From NCBI RefSeq assembly GCF_016097555.1, contig NC_054709.1, positions 34,768,241 to 34,832,240 on the forward strand: 64,000 nucleotides of DNA. Direction: 5' to 3'. The position numbers and the translations under genes were made by a program. The notes under the pieces are model-generated. The model had not been told where the DNA came from. It worked only from the letters and a program-made list of their open reading frames with translations, and did no database searches. Source of the DNA: Gigantopelta aegis. Lineage: Eukaryota > Mollusca > Gastropoda > Neomphalida > Peltospiridae. Below are positions 23,476 to 36,800 of the stretch, one piece after another (the stretch's first letter is position 1; every line of letters starts with the position of its first letter).

Positions 23476-23770
23476 TGCAGGATAAAGATATTAACTACAT
23501 GTAGTTAATGATGTCGGATATCTACTTTATCCTGTTCAGGCCTAATGAGAAATTTCCCATTCTTACCTTCACATGATAAAACCGATATCCGACGTCATTA
23601 ACTTATAATTCTCTATTTATTTCATTGTATACTGTTGTATTTGCAATAACAAGTAAAATGTGTTATTCCTACTTCTGATTTCTTGTAAGCATCCCAAATC
23701 ATTGCAGAATTTCCCATTCTTACGGTCACAGGATAAAGCAGATATCCGACGCCATTAACTACCGTAGTTA
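23476..23770. repeat. Fold-back (MITE-like) repeat cluster
   Basis: CAGGATAAAG near 23478 faces CTTTATCCTG near 23533 around the palindrome TAACTACATGTAGTTA. Copies of GATATCCGACGTCATTAACT, or close variants, occur near 23510 (inverted), 23583 and 23739. This looks like one or more decayed inverted-repeat elements; no target duplication was established. Confidence 0.5.
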
Positions 23771-24111
23771 TTCTCTATGAAATATGTTAAAATTCAACAC
23801 TGAATTTTGACAAATTTTAAACAGCAGTTCTATTACTAGAATTCTTCTAAAAATAATCAAAGTCTATCCATTAATTTCCAAGATTTTAGTGTACGTAATT
23901 TTACCCATCGCACCCTCTGGCAGAAACCCTGCAACCCACGAAACCCAAGGAACCTAGTACATCACAATATGTTTCCTGTTACTTTTCTAGTTTTGTATTG
24001 ATTTTTTCTTTTTCATTTATACATTCAACAACCCTATTTTAATGCCCCATTAAAACAAAACAAAACACTAATAAAGAAATTCTGAACAGTCTAGAAAATA
24101 CCATGAAACAG
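23771..24111. other. No gene seen
   Basis: AT-rich, with short ORFs only. It ends in the target duplication of the following SINE. Confidence 0.5.
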
Positions 24112-24445
24112 GAAGGAAGGAAATGTTTTATTTAACGGTGCACTCAACACATTTTATTTACGATTATATGGCGTCAGACGTATGGTTAAGGACCACACAG
24201 ATATTGAGAGAGAAAACCCGCTGTCGCCACTTCATAGGCTACTCTTTTTTCGATTAGCAGTAAGGGATCTTTTATATGCACCATCCCACAGACAGGGTAG
24301 TACATACCACAGCCTTTGATATACCAATCGTGGTGCACTGGCTGGAACGAGAAATAGCCCAATGGGCCCCCCCCGACAGGGATCGATCCCAGACAGACCG
24401 CGCATCAAGCGAGTGCTTTTACCACTGGACTACGTCCCGCCCCTC
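24112..24445 (-). mobile_element. tRNA-derived SINE, head type 1, full length
   Basis: The minus-strand head has GTAGTCCAGTGGTAAAAGC (A box) and TCTGGGATCGATCCC (B box). A central domain and a GTGCACCGTTAAATAAAACA tail follow. CCATGAAACAG flanks both ends (24101-24111 and 24446-24456), a clear target-site duplication. Confidence 0.95.
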
Positions 24446-24613
24446 CCATGAAACAGAAGACGCTTGCAGTACATCACAATCAACAATACGTTCCTGTTAC
24501 TCCTGTTACTCTTTCTAGTTTTCGCTTGTTTTTGGTGTCGGCAGGTTTCATGTGAAGGGTTCGATCACCTAAGGGTTTGGAAGCCCTATGCACAAACCAA
24601 ATATAAATCTCAA

Positions 24614-24785
24614 TAGTAGGGTCAAAATAAGCTGAAAATACCCCAAACCCTAAAAAAATTTGCAAGAAAATGTTTTATGATGTTTTTTTGTACTATTATA
24701 TTTGGAGTACATCATATCAAAAGTTGGACGATATTGGACCATTGGAAAGGGTCAAAACATGACGTCAAAGAAAGATGGCTGCCAA
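24614..24785 (+). repeat. Left TIR of the Academ-like element
   Basis: Shares TAGTAGGGTCAA, TTGCAAGAAAA.GTTTT, AAAAGTTGGAC and CATGACGTCAAA with the reverse complement of the right end. Confidence 0.88.
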
Positions 24786-25205
24786 GGGAGGAAAATGCAA
24801 ATATCTACTATTAGCTGATGGATTCTACCGTTTCCAACCTTTTTAAGTTCACAAACTATTTTTTAGCATTAGTAGAAAGTATATAAATCATTGCTGAACT
24901 AGAAACGTGACGTCATCCTAATGTGACGTCCAAATCTGACGTCATCCACGACGTCACTTCAGTCGCTTGTAAAATATGTCATATTCGTGAAATGATGACA
25001 CACGCAGTCATCGCTGCGACCTCCGTAGAACAGTTTCTTCTATGATTTTGAATGTGATACTGCACTGATGATGATCTTACCCCAACCGCATCATTTTAGG
25101 TAAAGTTTTCATTATAGTTTCATTCGCAGGAATAGGCCACGTACATATATGATGAACAACAACAGCTAGTGACATATACTGCCGCTGCAATTTCAGGGCT
25201 TGAAA

Positions 25206-28200
25206 ATGAGCACAAATCAAGCAAAATGTCCTTTATGCCAGAAGGAATTAGATAATGAAGACTACGTTAAAATTGGTAAAAAGGGAGCCGAAGATATTAA
25301 CAATTCAAGTATCGAGAGAGGTGATGACATCATTGTAGCAGATGGAACTGTAGTGCACAAATCGTGTCGTTTGAATTACATCAATAAAAAAGATATTGCA
25401 ATACACAAGAAAACTAAGTTGTGTTCTACCCCATCTCTCAAACGAAGTGCGCGTCTTTCAGTTGGCCCTTACAATAGCAAAACGGACTGCTTATTCTGTG
25501 GGAATAAAGTTGTGAAGTTAAATCAGGGCACCAAACTTGCTAATTGTGATGACTATAGCTGTGTAAAAAACAGATTCATTGTAGATAAAATATTGGTCAG
25601 CTGTACGAGACGTGGTGATGAATGGGCATTTACTGTCAAAGGACGCGTTGAATATTATGGCGGAGATTTGCATGCAGCAGACTGTTTGTACCATCATTCT
25701 TGTGATGTTCATTTTCGCACTTTTCGGGATATTCCTATGCAGTATAGGGTAGATCCTAGTGGTAGTAAACGAAAGAAAGTTGGGAGACCAAGGGACACGG
25801 ACCAGGAACAAGCATTTCTTAAGATGTGTGCTTTCTTTGAGGACAATGATGAAGAACAGTTTACTATTAGCGACCTTGCAAATAAAATGAAGGAGTATTT
25901 AAATAATAACGAGTCTGTTGTCTATGGGAATCAGTATCTAAAGACCCAAATGATGAAACACTACGGAGACTCGATATTTGTAGCTGAAGGTGAGGGGATA
26001 CATGACATTGTGACTTTCCATGAAAAGACTGGACGAATCCTTCGAAGTTACTTCAGCATGCCGAATGAAGATGATGAGGAAGCCCAGAAGAGAGCCATAA
26101 TAGAAAAACTGCCGCTAGACTCGTCAAAAGTGATATCAAAGCTATGACTATGCCTGTGAATGACGAGTATCCAAATGCTTCAGAACTAAAACTAGAGCCT
26201 GCCTTGCAATATGTACCAGAAAGTTTGCGGTCTATGCTTCGGCACCTTTTCGTTGGAAAGGACACTTGTAGAAAAGTGGCAAGTATTGGCCAGTCCATCG
26301 TTCAAACAGTTCGTCCAAGGATTGCCATATCACCTTTACAGATTGGGCTCGCAGTGCAGTTGCACCATATATTCAGATCTCGATTCCTGATAGACAGTTT
26401 GTCTACTATGGGGTTTTGCTCTTCATACTCTGAAGTGCAAAGGTTTGAGGAGAATGCCGCTTGTTCAGTTGCACCTGATGTCTTAGGTGGAGATTGCGAT
26501 GATATGATGTTGTTATTTGCGGCAGATAACGTCGATCACAACATAGTTACCCTAGATGGAAAAGCACTTTCCATGGAATGGGGATGATTGTAGCCACAAC
26601 ACCAGGAAACCAAGTTAATCACACGATTCAAAGGCGAAAATATATCTGACTTGAAACTCATTGATATGACAAAGGTTGACATTAAGGAATACCGTTGGGC
26701 AAAAAACATCCGTCGCAATGTTCAATTTCAGCCTTTGCCATTTCTAAGTGCATTTGATCATAACATTGATCTATTGTGGGAGATGTCCATTCGATTCAGG
26801 CAAACTTCACCCAATTGGCAGGGAATGATGCATCTGTTACACAAGGAATGTGTTCATCCTGGCCAGTCTTCCATAGTCTTCCTACCAATGATTGACTTGT
26901 ACTCTGGAGACAAGACATGTATCTTCTCTACACTTGAGTACATAGGCAAGCTCGCTGGTAAACGCAACGTCCCACCAATCATTACGTTCGACCAGCCACT
27001 GTTTTGGAAAGCTTCAGAGATTATAAACGAGGTATCAGACAACAGTCCACTAAGAGATGTTGTGTTGTTATTAGGGAGCTTCCATACATTCATGAATCTT
27101 TTGGGGGCCATAGGAACACTGATGGATGGGAGTGGTCTGAGGGACATCATGGAGACAATATACGGTGGAAATGCAGTAATACATATGATGACTGGAAAAG
27201 CTGTGCAGCGAGCATTTCGTGGGCATCTTCTTGTTGATCAGTGCCTTACAGATCTAATTGTAGCTAAATTCATTGATGATTTCCCAGGCACTGCAAATCA
27301 CTTGAAAGAACTTGAATGGTTATACACTGAACTGAAGACTGGTGAAATTGATTTGGATTATTGCTGAAGTCTGATTGTATCAAAAGGATTGATGATGCGC
27401 TGACCTTGAAAAAAGGTGAATTATCAGATTATTCGAAAACAAGTAAACTATGGCTGAATTATCAGCAAATGCTTGGAGTTGCCAGGGAACTAATCGAGGC
27501 TGACCGTACAGGATCATGGAAAATGCACCTCCATGCTATATCCGATTGTCTACCCATATTCGCAGCGGCTGGGCATGCAAATTACCTCAAGTCTGGCTAT
27601 TTATACCTTCAGAAGATGAACGCATTGGAAACTGACAACCCTGCAGTTTATCAGAAGTTCACAAATGGATTCCATGTCATCAGACGCACCAACCAGTATT
27701 GGGCTGGTCTTAGTTCAGATCTAGTGATTGAACAAACACTGATGAGGTCCCTTAAAAGTACAGGAGGGCTTACACGAGGAAGTGGCATGACAGAACATCA
27801 GAGAGCTGTTTGGACAATGTTTTCCACTGTAACATCAGTTTACAACTATGCCATGCAGGAATTCACTAGGAATGTCTATACTATCAGCGAACAGCATAAA
27901 GAGACAGCCGTTTCAAGGATGACCAGAGATGAAGTGGACTCGAAGAAAATTGCAGAAAAACTTGGACGCGTTTCTCCATTCTCTGATAATGCAAAATTAC
28001 GCAATATAATAACTGGAATCAGTGCCAATGAAGATGTAAATGTGCATGACCTTTACGCAGTAGGCAGTGATGTAGTGAAAAAGATGGAAGGACAGTCTGT
28101 GTTTTCATATTCGCACAAACGAAATACAAAAGTCAGGACACTAGCAACTGCCCGGGCCATCAAGGTTAGCGAGGACAGAACAGTAGATCCAGCTCTATTA

Positions 28201-29573
28201 TTTCAAAGATTCATTGTAGTATCACAGTCGGGTGATCTCTGCCTTAATGATGTAATGAGCTATGAACTTTACTCATATCCACCATCTTTATTTGAAGCCA
28301 AGAATTGTTTACGCAAACCTGATAAGGCACAACTGGTAGAAGCATTGAGGAAACATGTCGCTGCCCTATCTGATGATGCAGTTTCTCAGGCTATTCCAGA
28401 CACCGAGCACTATGTTCTAGATGGAGGATCTCTTCTACATCGTTTAAAATGGAATGAGGGATCCACGTACAGTTCAATTGCTGATACATATGCGTCATTC
28501 ACTTTGAATCACTATGGTAGTGCCACTGTTGTTTTTGACGGCTATGGCGAAGGGCCAAGCATAAAGGACAACACACATCAGCGACGTGGTGTAAATAAGA
28601 TCACAAATATAGTCAACATATCAGATGCAATAAGTTTGTTGGGAAAAAGGAGGATTTCCTTTCAAACGAGACAAACAAACAGACTATGATTGATCTCATT
28701 GCTGGCTGCTTACGGCACAAAGGCTGTGATGTCATCCAGGCTGAGGGAGATGCAGACGTGGATATAGTGCAAGCAGCCATTTCTATGTCTTCCTACAAGT
28801 CTACAACTCTCATCGGGGAAGACACAGACTTGTTGATCCTCCTCCTGTATCATGCAAAGGTTAAGGATTGCAAGGATATCTACTTTCGCTCAGACAAATC
28901 CACACCATATGTTTATAACATTGGGGTTCTAAAACAACTACTAAGTGATAGAGTATGTGTTGATCTTCTGTTTACCCATGCATTTACTGGATGTGATACA
29001 ACGTCCAGGATATTTGGGATTGGAAAAAAAACCTGTTTCCAAAGGATCATCAAGGATGATTCGGTCTTACGTAGTTGCTCAACAGTCATTTGTTCACCCA
29101 AGAATGACAAAGTTGCTGTGGAAAATGCTGGCTCCAGGGCAATGATTTCATTGTTCGGTGGCAATCAAAGTGACTCCCTGGAATCCATGAGGTATAGTTT
29201 ACTTTGTAAGAAGGTTGCAACAGCTAAGACCTTCGTCACACCAGAACGACTTCCTCCAACGGCTTCAGCCACGAAATTTCACTCACTCTATCAAATTATG
29301 GTGTGGATGGGCACTAGTGAGGGTATGGACCCGACTGAATGGGGTTGGGATGTTCATTGCGAAAGATTAGTTCCGATTATGATGGATAAGAGTCCTGCTC
29401 CTGACATTCTACTTCAGATGATTCACTGCAACTGTTCAGCTGGTTGTAACACGCTCAGATGCAGCTGTAGAAAGCAGGGAATGGATTGTACAAGTGCCTG
29501 TGGACGTTGCCAGGATAGCAATTGTGATAATATGTCACAGGAGCCAATATCAGATGAAGAGGAACAAGACTGA
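25206..29573 (+). pseudogene. Transposase-nuclease protein of the Academ-like element, frameshifted
   Basis: ATG at 25206 (MSTNQAKCPLC), stop at 29571. A broken frame of about 1450 codons. In order: a Cys/His N-terminus (CPLCQKEL ... HKSC; CLFCGNKV; CLYHHSCDVHF) at 25206-25720; an AT-hook-like KRKKVGRPRD at about 25770; an RNase-H-fold candidate with FAADNVDHNIVTLDGK (26516) and FHGMGMIVATTPGN; LLLGSFHTFMNLLGAIGTL (27070); RSLKSTGGLTRGSGMTEHQR (27745), likely holding the last acid; an XPG/FEN/PIN-like block with AEGDADVDIVQAAI, LIGEDTDLLILLLYH and FTHAFTGCDTTSRIFGIGKK (28740-29030); and a tail CNCSAGCNTLRCSCRK ... CGRCQDSNC (29430-29525). Frame changes fall near 26106, 26567, 26640, 27360 and 28645; those at A-runs could be assembly errors, the others suggest decay. 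Confidence 0.72.
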
Positions 29574-29655
29574 TCTGGTGGGTTATTGTCAAAGTAGGAA
29601 CAATGGCTAGAGACATGTTATTTTGCAAATTTGGGAGTTCTCCTCCTCGTCATGC

Positions 29656-29839
29656 CAGTGGCGGATCCAGGATTTTCTATAAGTGTGGGGGGGGGGGGGG
29701 GGGGGGGGGGGCACAGATGTGCCGTAGATGCGATTTCCTGCAATCTTGAGAGTAAAATATAACGTAAAAAATAAAACGTCTGCCGCGAATAGGGGACCGT
29801 GCACCCCCCCCCCCCCCCCCCCCCCCGGATCCGCCACTG
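29656..29839. mobile_element. Small MITE nested in the Academ-like element
   Basis: 184 bp with ends CAGTGGCGGATCC and GGATCCGCCACTG, flanked by CATGC (29651-29655, 29840-29844). Inside, a run of about 23 G near one end faces a run of about 22 C near the other, so the homopolymers extend the inverted repeat. Tract lengths are unreliable in assemblies. Confidence 0.85.
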
Positions 29840-29978
29840 CATGCCGTCATAAGGGACACCATGATGCTATAGAATAATTCTCATACAAAGATATTAGTTT
29901 ATGTAAGTACTGTTCATACTTACAATGGTTTGAAACAGTGGAACTCAGCAGAAATCGTAAATATTAGTCATTGTTTTA

Positions 29979-30141
29979 GCCCAGCAACCATTTTCTTTTG
30001 ACGTCATGTTTGACCCTTTTCCGGTGGTCCAATTCTGTCCAACTTTTCATATGTTGTTCTCCAGACCCAACAACACATAAAACCATCAAAAAACGTTTTC
30101 TTGCAATTTGTTTGGGGTTAGGCGCCATATTGACCCTACTA
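29979..30141 (-). repeat. Right TIR of the Academ-like element
   Basis: The reverse complement matches the left TIR in order, with small indels. It ends GACCCTACTA, followed by CAA. Confidence 0.88.
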
Positions 30142-30308
30142 CAATGGCAAACACAGAAGTGTTAGCCAATTCTCAAAAGCAAAATAAATAAAATTAAAAT
30201 TGTAGCTATTTATAAAGTTTTTCGGGAAATAAAATATTTTTATATTATTAAAATTACTATTTACAGACCAACGAAATTTAAAATAATTTGGACAAAGACT
30301 AATTTCAA

Positions 30309-30500
30309 ATGTTTTTTTCTGTATACTATATTTAAAACATGTATTTTTCTGTATGCTATATTTAAAACATGTATTTTTCTGTATGCTACACATGTATATT
30401 TAAAACATGTATTTTTCTGTATGCTATATTTAAAACATGTATTTTTCTGTATGCTATATTTAAAACATGTATTTTTCTGTATGCTATATTTAAAACATGT
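30309..30500. repeat. 30-bp AT-rich minisatellite
   Basis: About six units of TGTATTTTTCTGTATGCTAT plus ATTTAAAACA, one interrupted by CACATGT. The 30-bp period leaves both strands open; it is not coding. Confidence 0.9.
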
Positions 30501-30833
30501 AATTTTTAAAACGGGAAAAGCAGGATGTATGTTTCTTTTGTTGGGGGGGGGGGGGGAACAAACAGAAGTCTTTCTTGGGCTCAAAACTCAATATAGTCCA
30601 TTACCAAAAAAAATTCATGTATATGTTACAATTTTTGTTTGTAAAAATAGGCAGGTATGGGAATATCTGGTGATTTCTTCAAACATATAAAATAATTTAA
30701 AGTTTTAAAATATCAAGTAAGTCACAAAAAGTACGAGAGTAATATCCTTAGATCTATGTTGCATTCAAAGCAAGGAAACCTATTTTGGGTCCTGGTCTAA
30801 TTGAAAGTTACTGACAGTGAAGAGTCAATATTT

Positions 30834-33800
30834 TCATGTCCACACATCCTCCAAATACTTCTTGTGCAGTCTCATTTTCATCACAAAACCTGAAGCATCA
30901 GATTCACTCAGACCTAAACAAGAGAAAGAAAAGAAATATTTGTTCAAGAACACTTCAGCACATTTAAAATTTCATGTATAGCTGTTTGAAAAAAAAGAAA
31001 AGAAGTATAGTTAATAACATCATTAGAGCATATTAATTAATTAATCATTAGCTATTTGACCTATGTCAAACATTTGATAATTCAGAGAAAATATCTTCCA
31101 TTTTTCTATCAGAAGGAAGGAAGGAAGGATTTATTTAAAAAGAAGGAAATGTTTTATTTAACGACGCACTCAACACATTTTATTTACGGTAATATGGAGT
31201 CAGACATATGGTTAAGGACCACAAAGATATTGAGAGAGGAAACCCGCTGTCGCCACTTCATGGGCTACTCTTTTTCGATCAGCAGCATAGCATCTTTTAT
31301 ATGCGCCATCCCATAGACAGGATAGTACATACCACAGCCTTTGTTACACCAGCTGTGGAGCACTGGCTGGAACGAGAAATAGCCCAATGGGTCCACCGAC
31401 GGGAATCGATCTTAGACCACTGGGCTATGTCCCACCCGATTTATTTTAAAATGCACTCAACACATTTTAATTATGGCTATATGGCATCGGATATATGGTC
31501 GGGACCACACAGATGAGAGGAAACCTGATGCTGGTAATTGGGTTTCTCTTTCCAATTAGTAGCAAGGGATCTTTCATATGCACTTCCCACAGACAGGAAA
31601 GCACGTACCACGGCCTTTGACCAGTTGTGGTGCACTGGTTGGAATGAGAAAAAACCCACTCAGGTGAATGGATCCACCGAGGTTGTTCGATCCTGTGATG
31701 CAAACATTTCTGGTTATCACTCATCCAACGGCTAAATCCTGCCCATGTGTGTTTAAACAACTTACTCCGATCCACAAAGGTTGTTCGATCCTGTGACGCA
31801 AACATTTCTGGTTATCACTCATCCAACGGCTAAATCCTGCCCATGTGTGTTTAAACAACTTACTCCGATCCACTGAGGTGGTTCGATCCTGCGATGCAAA
31901 CATTTCTGGTTATCACTCATCCATCCAACGGCTAAATCCTGCCCATGTGTGTTTAAACAACTTACTCCGATCCACCGAGGTTGTTCGATCCTGCGATGCA
32001 AACATTTCTCGTTATCACTCATCCAACGGCTAAATCCTGCCCATGTGTGTTTAAACAACTTACTCCGATCCACCGAGGTTGTTCGATCCTGCGATGCAAA
32101 CATTTCTGGTTATCACTCATCCATCCAACGGCTAAATCCTGCCCATGTGTGTTTAAACAACTTACTCCGATCCACCGAGGTTGTTCGATCCTGTGATGCA
32201 AACATTTCTGGTTATCACTCATCCAACGGCTAAATCCTGCCCATGTGTGTTTAAACAACTTACTCCGATCCACCGAGGTTGTTCGATCCTGCGATGCAAA
32301 CATTTCTGGTTATCACTCATCCAACGGCTAAATCCTGCCCATGTGTGTTTAAACAACTTACTCCGATCCACCGAGGTTGTTCGATCCTGCGATGCAAACA
32401 TTTCTGGTTATCACTCATCCAACGGCTAAATCCTGCCCATGTGTGTTTAAAAAACTTACTCCGATCCACCAAGGTGGTTCGATCCTGTGACGTAAGCATC
32501 TCTGGCGAGCGCTTAACCAACTGACCTAAATCCCACCACGACATGCGTTTTAAACAACTTACTCTTGTTTTCCTGAACGATGGTACAGAAAGCGGCGTTT
32601 ACGTCTTTTGCCATGTTCTTAGCGTCACCACACACGTATACCACAGCGCCTTCGTCCATCAGGGTCACAAGAGACTGACCGTTGTCCACTATACTCTCCT
32701 GGACGTACTTCGTACACTCTGTCACACCTTCCTCTCTCGAAACACTGATACTCAACTTGGTGAGAACTCCAGAACTCTGAAAATCTTCCAATTCTTTCCT
32801 GGATGTAAAATAATTTTTGGAAAACGATTATGTTGAATATTTATTAAGGCTAGAGATGCAATGATAAAGTGATACAGCAGTATATCATGATACAAGGTCC
32901 ACAATACAATAAATCCACTTTAAAAAAAAGTTAAAGTTTGTTTTGTTTAACGACACCACTAGAGCACATAGATTTATTAATCATCAGCTGTTGTATGTCA
33001 TTGGTAATTCTGAAAGACTTAGAGAAAACCCGCTACATTTTTACATTAGTAGCAACGGATGTTTTATATGAATCATCCCAGACAGGATAGCACATACCAC
33101 TGCCTTTGATATACAAGTCGTGGTGCACTGGTGCAGAAATGAGAAATAGCCAAATGGGGCCACCAACGGGAATCGATCCCAGACCGACCGTGCATCAGGT
33201 GAGTGCTATACCACTGGGCTATGTCCCATCCACCTACACTGATTTAAGACAGCTGTATTATGATATATATCATACATAAATGTCTTAATAAATTGGGAAT
33301 AAAAAAATATATATAACGTAAAAACATTTACAAACTTGCAAATGTGCCAGAAGAATCATTTTAGAAATCTATAATTGACTCAATGTTGCTGTAACAAGTA
33401 CAAAACGTGTTCCTCTGTGAAATGTACTGAAAACTTATCTATAAATATGAAAAGTTAAGTATCATCAGCCACATATATTGGGATACCTAATACATTGGGA
33501 TATGAATCTTAACACGACAGACCTGTATCATTCAATCTCTAATTATGGCTGTTCCCAATTCAATGATTCAGAGTGAAATAATTTCCAGTAATCAACAGAA
33601 AGTCATTACTAGATATTCAAATGACGTATGGATCTGTGACATGGTTTCATTTTCAATGGAAATGACATCAAACTGGAATGTCGTCATTTTGGATATCCTT
33701 ACATAAAAATAAACTAGTACATGCTGTTATTTGTGTTCAGAACACTGAAGTCAACATGCTTTTAAAATGCATATATCAATTATGGAGTGTCACCAAAGTA

Positions 33801-36800
33801 CCTTTGCTTAAATGTCAATAAACATAGTGCAAAACCCGATTAATTTGCATCCAATTGGCAAAGTTATCAAATTCTAAAAGTATGTGATCTGAAATACTTT
33901 GATTACACTGGATATGTTGCCTATTATATAATAAAGCAGTTTAATTAAAAAATAATAATAATAAAATAAAAAGAGTGAAAAATACAATCTGTAAACAAAC
34001 CTGAAGAGGAAATCTTTCTTTCTATGCCTACATCCATAAAATAGCCAGACTGCACCGCAGTTGTCTCCCTTCTCCATCTGGCTCAGTCTCTGTTGAAGGA
34101 AGCCAATGAAAGGAGCCACTCCAGTCCCTGGACCAATCAGAATCATGGGTACACTGGCATCCTCCGGTGGATGGAATTGCTGATTGGTCCTTGTAAAAAC
34201 TGGCACCTGAATGGCAAACCAAGGAGTTAAAACAGACTGGGCCGAATTTACAAAGCCAGTTTAAGTCTTACACGTGTGTAACCACATACAGGTTTTAAAA
34301 CACCTGCGTTTAAGAAAAACAGGCTCCGTAAATTCAGCCACTTAGTTTAGTAGTTGAATGAAATCTGTCTACGTTTTGTCATCTTTTATATGCACTTTCC
34401 TACACGGACTACTTCTTGTTTTAGCCAGTGCACCATGACAGGTATATCAAAGGCCGCAGTATTTATTACATACCTATTCAATCTTACTATAGTGATAAAG
34501 ACATTTGGAAACCGTGTGATAAATTTATTTTGTATCACACATATGTGCGATGTGGACTGGAACTTTTAAATGGGGAATTCCCTTTTTACTTTTACTGCAG
34601 TTAGCGCCTTTTATTTACTGGCATCATATATGATTTACAAATTACGTCAGATCGTATTTGAAACATTACACAAGGCTGCCGCAGAGTAAGATTCTTATCG
34701 TTAAGCCAGGGATTTACCGGACGCACAAAACTTGCATATAGGACGCACTAAAACTTAACTGGACCCGCAAAAATAGAGATACTGCATCCCGTGGGACGCA
34801 TAAAATATCTGACATTTTCAGTAACCCTATCCACTATCAAAGATCGATCATTCTTTGTAACACACTATTTCTTTTCTACCTATAAACTGCGTATTCAAAT
34901 GGGGATTCCCCATATCGAAAATAAAAAGTTTTAATCTCTGGGAACACTGCGTCTTTATCCTTTGCTGCGCTTAATCGGGTAAAGTTGGTAATTTCCGGAA
35001 AGAGATCGCGGATTTGCGATCATTCATAACTTCTCGTCAACAGGCCGAACACAATCGGAAATTCCCGGGCGAATAAAACAAATTGGTTAAATGTTCTGAT
35101 TTGCAGCACGATTCATAAACAACGCATGGTATTGTGAGTGCCATTTAGCTTGCAGGAAATGGTTCAAATAATTATACAGATCAAAGTGAAATGTTGATTT
35201 TGAAAGAATAAACAATGAATACTGACATTGATTTCCCAAAGGAAAAACAACAACACAGCTTGTTAAATTTACATATAGTATACACGTGATTTGTTGTCTG
35301 CAGCTCTCTGTCGTTTGTGTGGTTTTGGGACCCTTTGTTTTCAGGTTGGGACCCCCAGAAAAGAAAGAGGTGAGTCCAAGGGACCCCCATTTCAGAAAAA
35401 CAAGGTAAATCCCTGGTTAAGCAAATCTATGAAAGGAGTTTTGATCATAGATTTAACAAAGTGTCGTTATGACGTTAAAGTAAACAACGTTTTCGTAAAA
35501 CATAAAAGTAGGTATGTAATACTGAACTTTACATACGTTGTTTTCGCTTCGTATAGCATAGCGGTCTTGTGGTATGTATTTTTGCGCAAAATAAACTTGT
35601 GCAATAAAAAGGAAGCCAAAACAACGTATGTGAAGTTCTGTATATGTACTATACTGCATCTGGACATGCAGATTATGTCGCTAGACAGGACAGCACATAC
35701 TATGGTGTTTGATACACCAGTCATTGGGACATTAGTTGGGACAATAATGTTTTAAGATGGGTCCGCCGAGGAGTTTCGATCATACGACCCAAGCACCTCA
35801 GGTGGGCAACTCTACAGACTGAGCGGAATCCACACCAGGGTAAAATATTTTTGGAAATTACAGCTTTTATATACTTAACCAACAAAATGGTTACAGCTCT
35901 TCCCCTACAGGTAGTACTAAACCAAATAACTTCCGGCTGGGTCAAAGTCCAAGGTGCACCCAACTTTTGATAGAGAAGTGAAAACCACAAGTCCTGTGAT
36001 TGGTGATAAATGTGTGTTGGATGTAAACAAAATTAGTTTCATCTGGGCAAAAAATGTATACAATTTTATTTCATCTAGTACCACTGTGTCAAGTAGCCTT
36101 GTGCTTGAAACATGTATGGGGTACCTGTAAAAAAAAGTACTCGAATTTTGTGCGGAACTAGGGTAGTCACAGAAGCTACCTGTTATCTCAGAAATGAGCA
36201 GCTTGACCCCCAATTTGTCCTGAATCACTTTAAGGGTAAGGGGTGATAGTATTTATATCCATGGCATTTATGTCAATTGATACACTGCAGGTAGGTGTTT
36301 TAGCCACATGTTACTATTGTGGCAAAGTCAGATGTTAAGCCCAGGATAGGTGTGTTTGAACCTTCACTGGATACCGGCACGTGAAAATAGTTCCCATTCC
36401 CATACACCCTGCTTATCATAACTGAAGTACAAACCTCGATGGGAGGGGCCAGACTTAAAGACTGCAACTGTTGCTCAATTTCATTGCTTGCTTCTGCTGG
36501 TCCATCACCCTGAATGGCACCTGTCAAACTGTCGAGCCATCCAGTACACAAGCCTGACCGGGGATAGCTCCGCCCATCCACCTCCTCCATAGTAACCACA
36601 TTGAAACAGATCTGTATCAGGCCAGACCTGGCAGGATGACTGGAAACAAAGATGGATTCTTAAATGACAAGAAACTTTGAGCAGTCGAAAGTTAAAAAGT
36701 TTGTTTTGTTTACCAACACATTAATTTATTAATCATCAGCTATTTGATGTTAAACATTTGGTAATTTTTACATACATTCTTAATGAAGAAATCTACTACA

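Larger units (their letters stand above)
24614..30141 (+). mobile_element. Academ-like DNA transposon (5.5 kb)
   Basis: TIRs of about 165 bp, roughly three-quarters identical by eye, begin TAGTAGGGTCAA at both ends, and a CAA target duplication flanks them (24611-24613, 30142-30144). The interior carries one plus-strand gene, broken by frameshifts, encoding Zn-binding motifs, a DDE-type region, an XPG/FEN-like nuclease domain and a Cys-rich tail. Academ transposons have 3-4-bp duplications, and some families carry an XPG-type nuclease (recalled, not checked). TIRs plus duplication make the DNA-transposon call firm; the superfamily name is less certain. A MITE is nested at 29656-29839. Confidence 0.8.

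Noticed and set aside
24360..24440. tRNA gene-like A and B boxes in many SINE heads
   Set aside because: The same tRNA-like head recurs in front of a constant SINE body with target duplications. No acceptor stem or anticodon arm was convincing, so these are SINE promoters and not tRNA genes.
31676..32490. CRISPR-like array of about 98-bp spaced repeats
   Set aside because: The whole unit is repeated with no unique spacers, it derives from a SINE head in a eukaryotic intron, and no cas genes are present.
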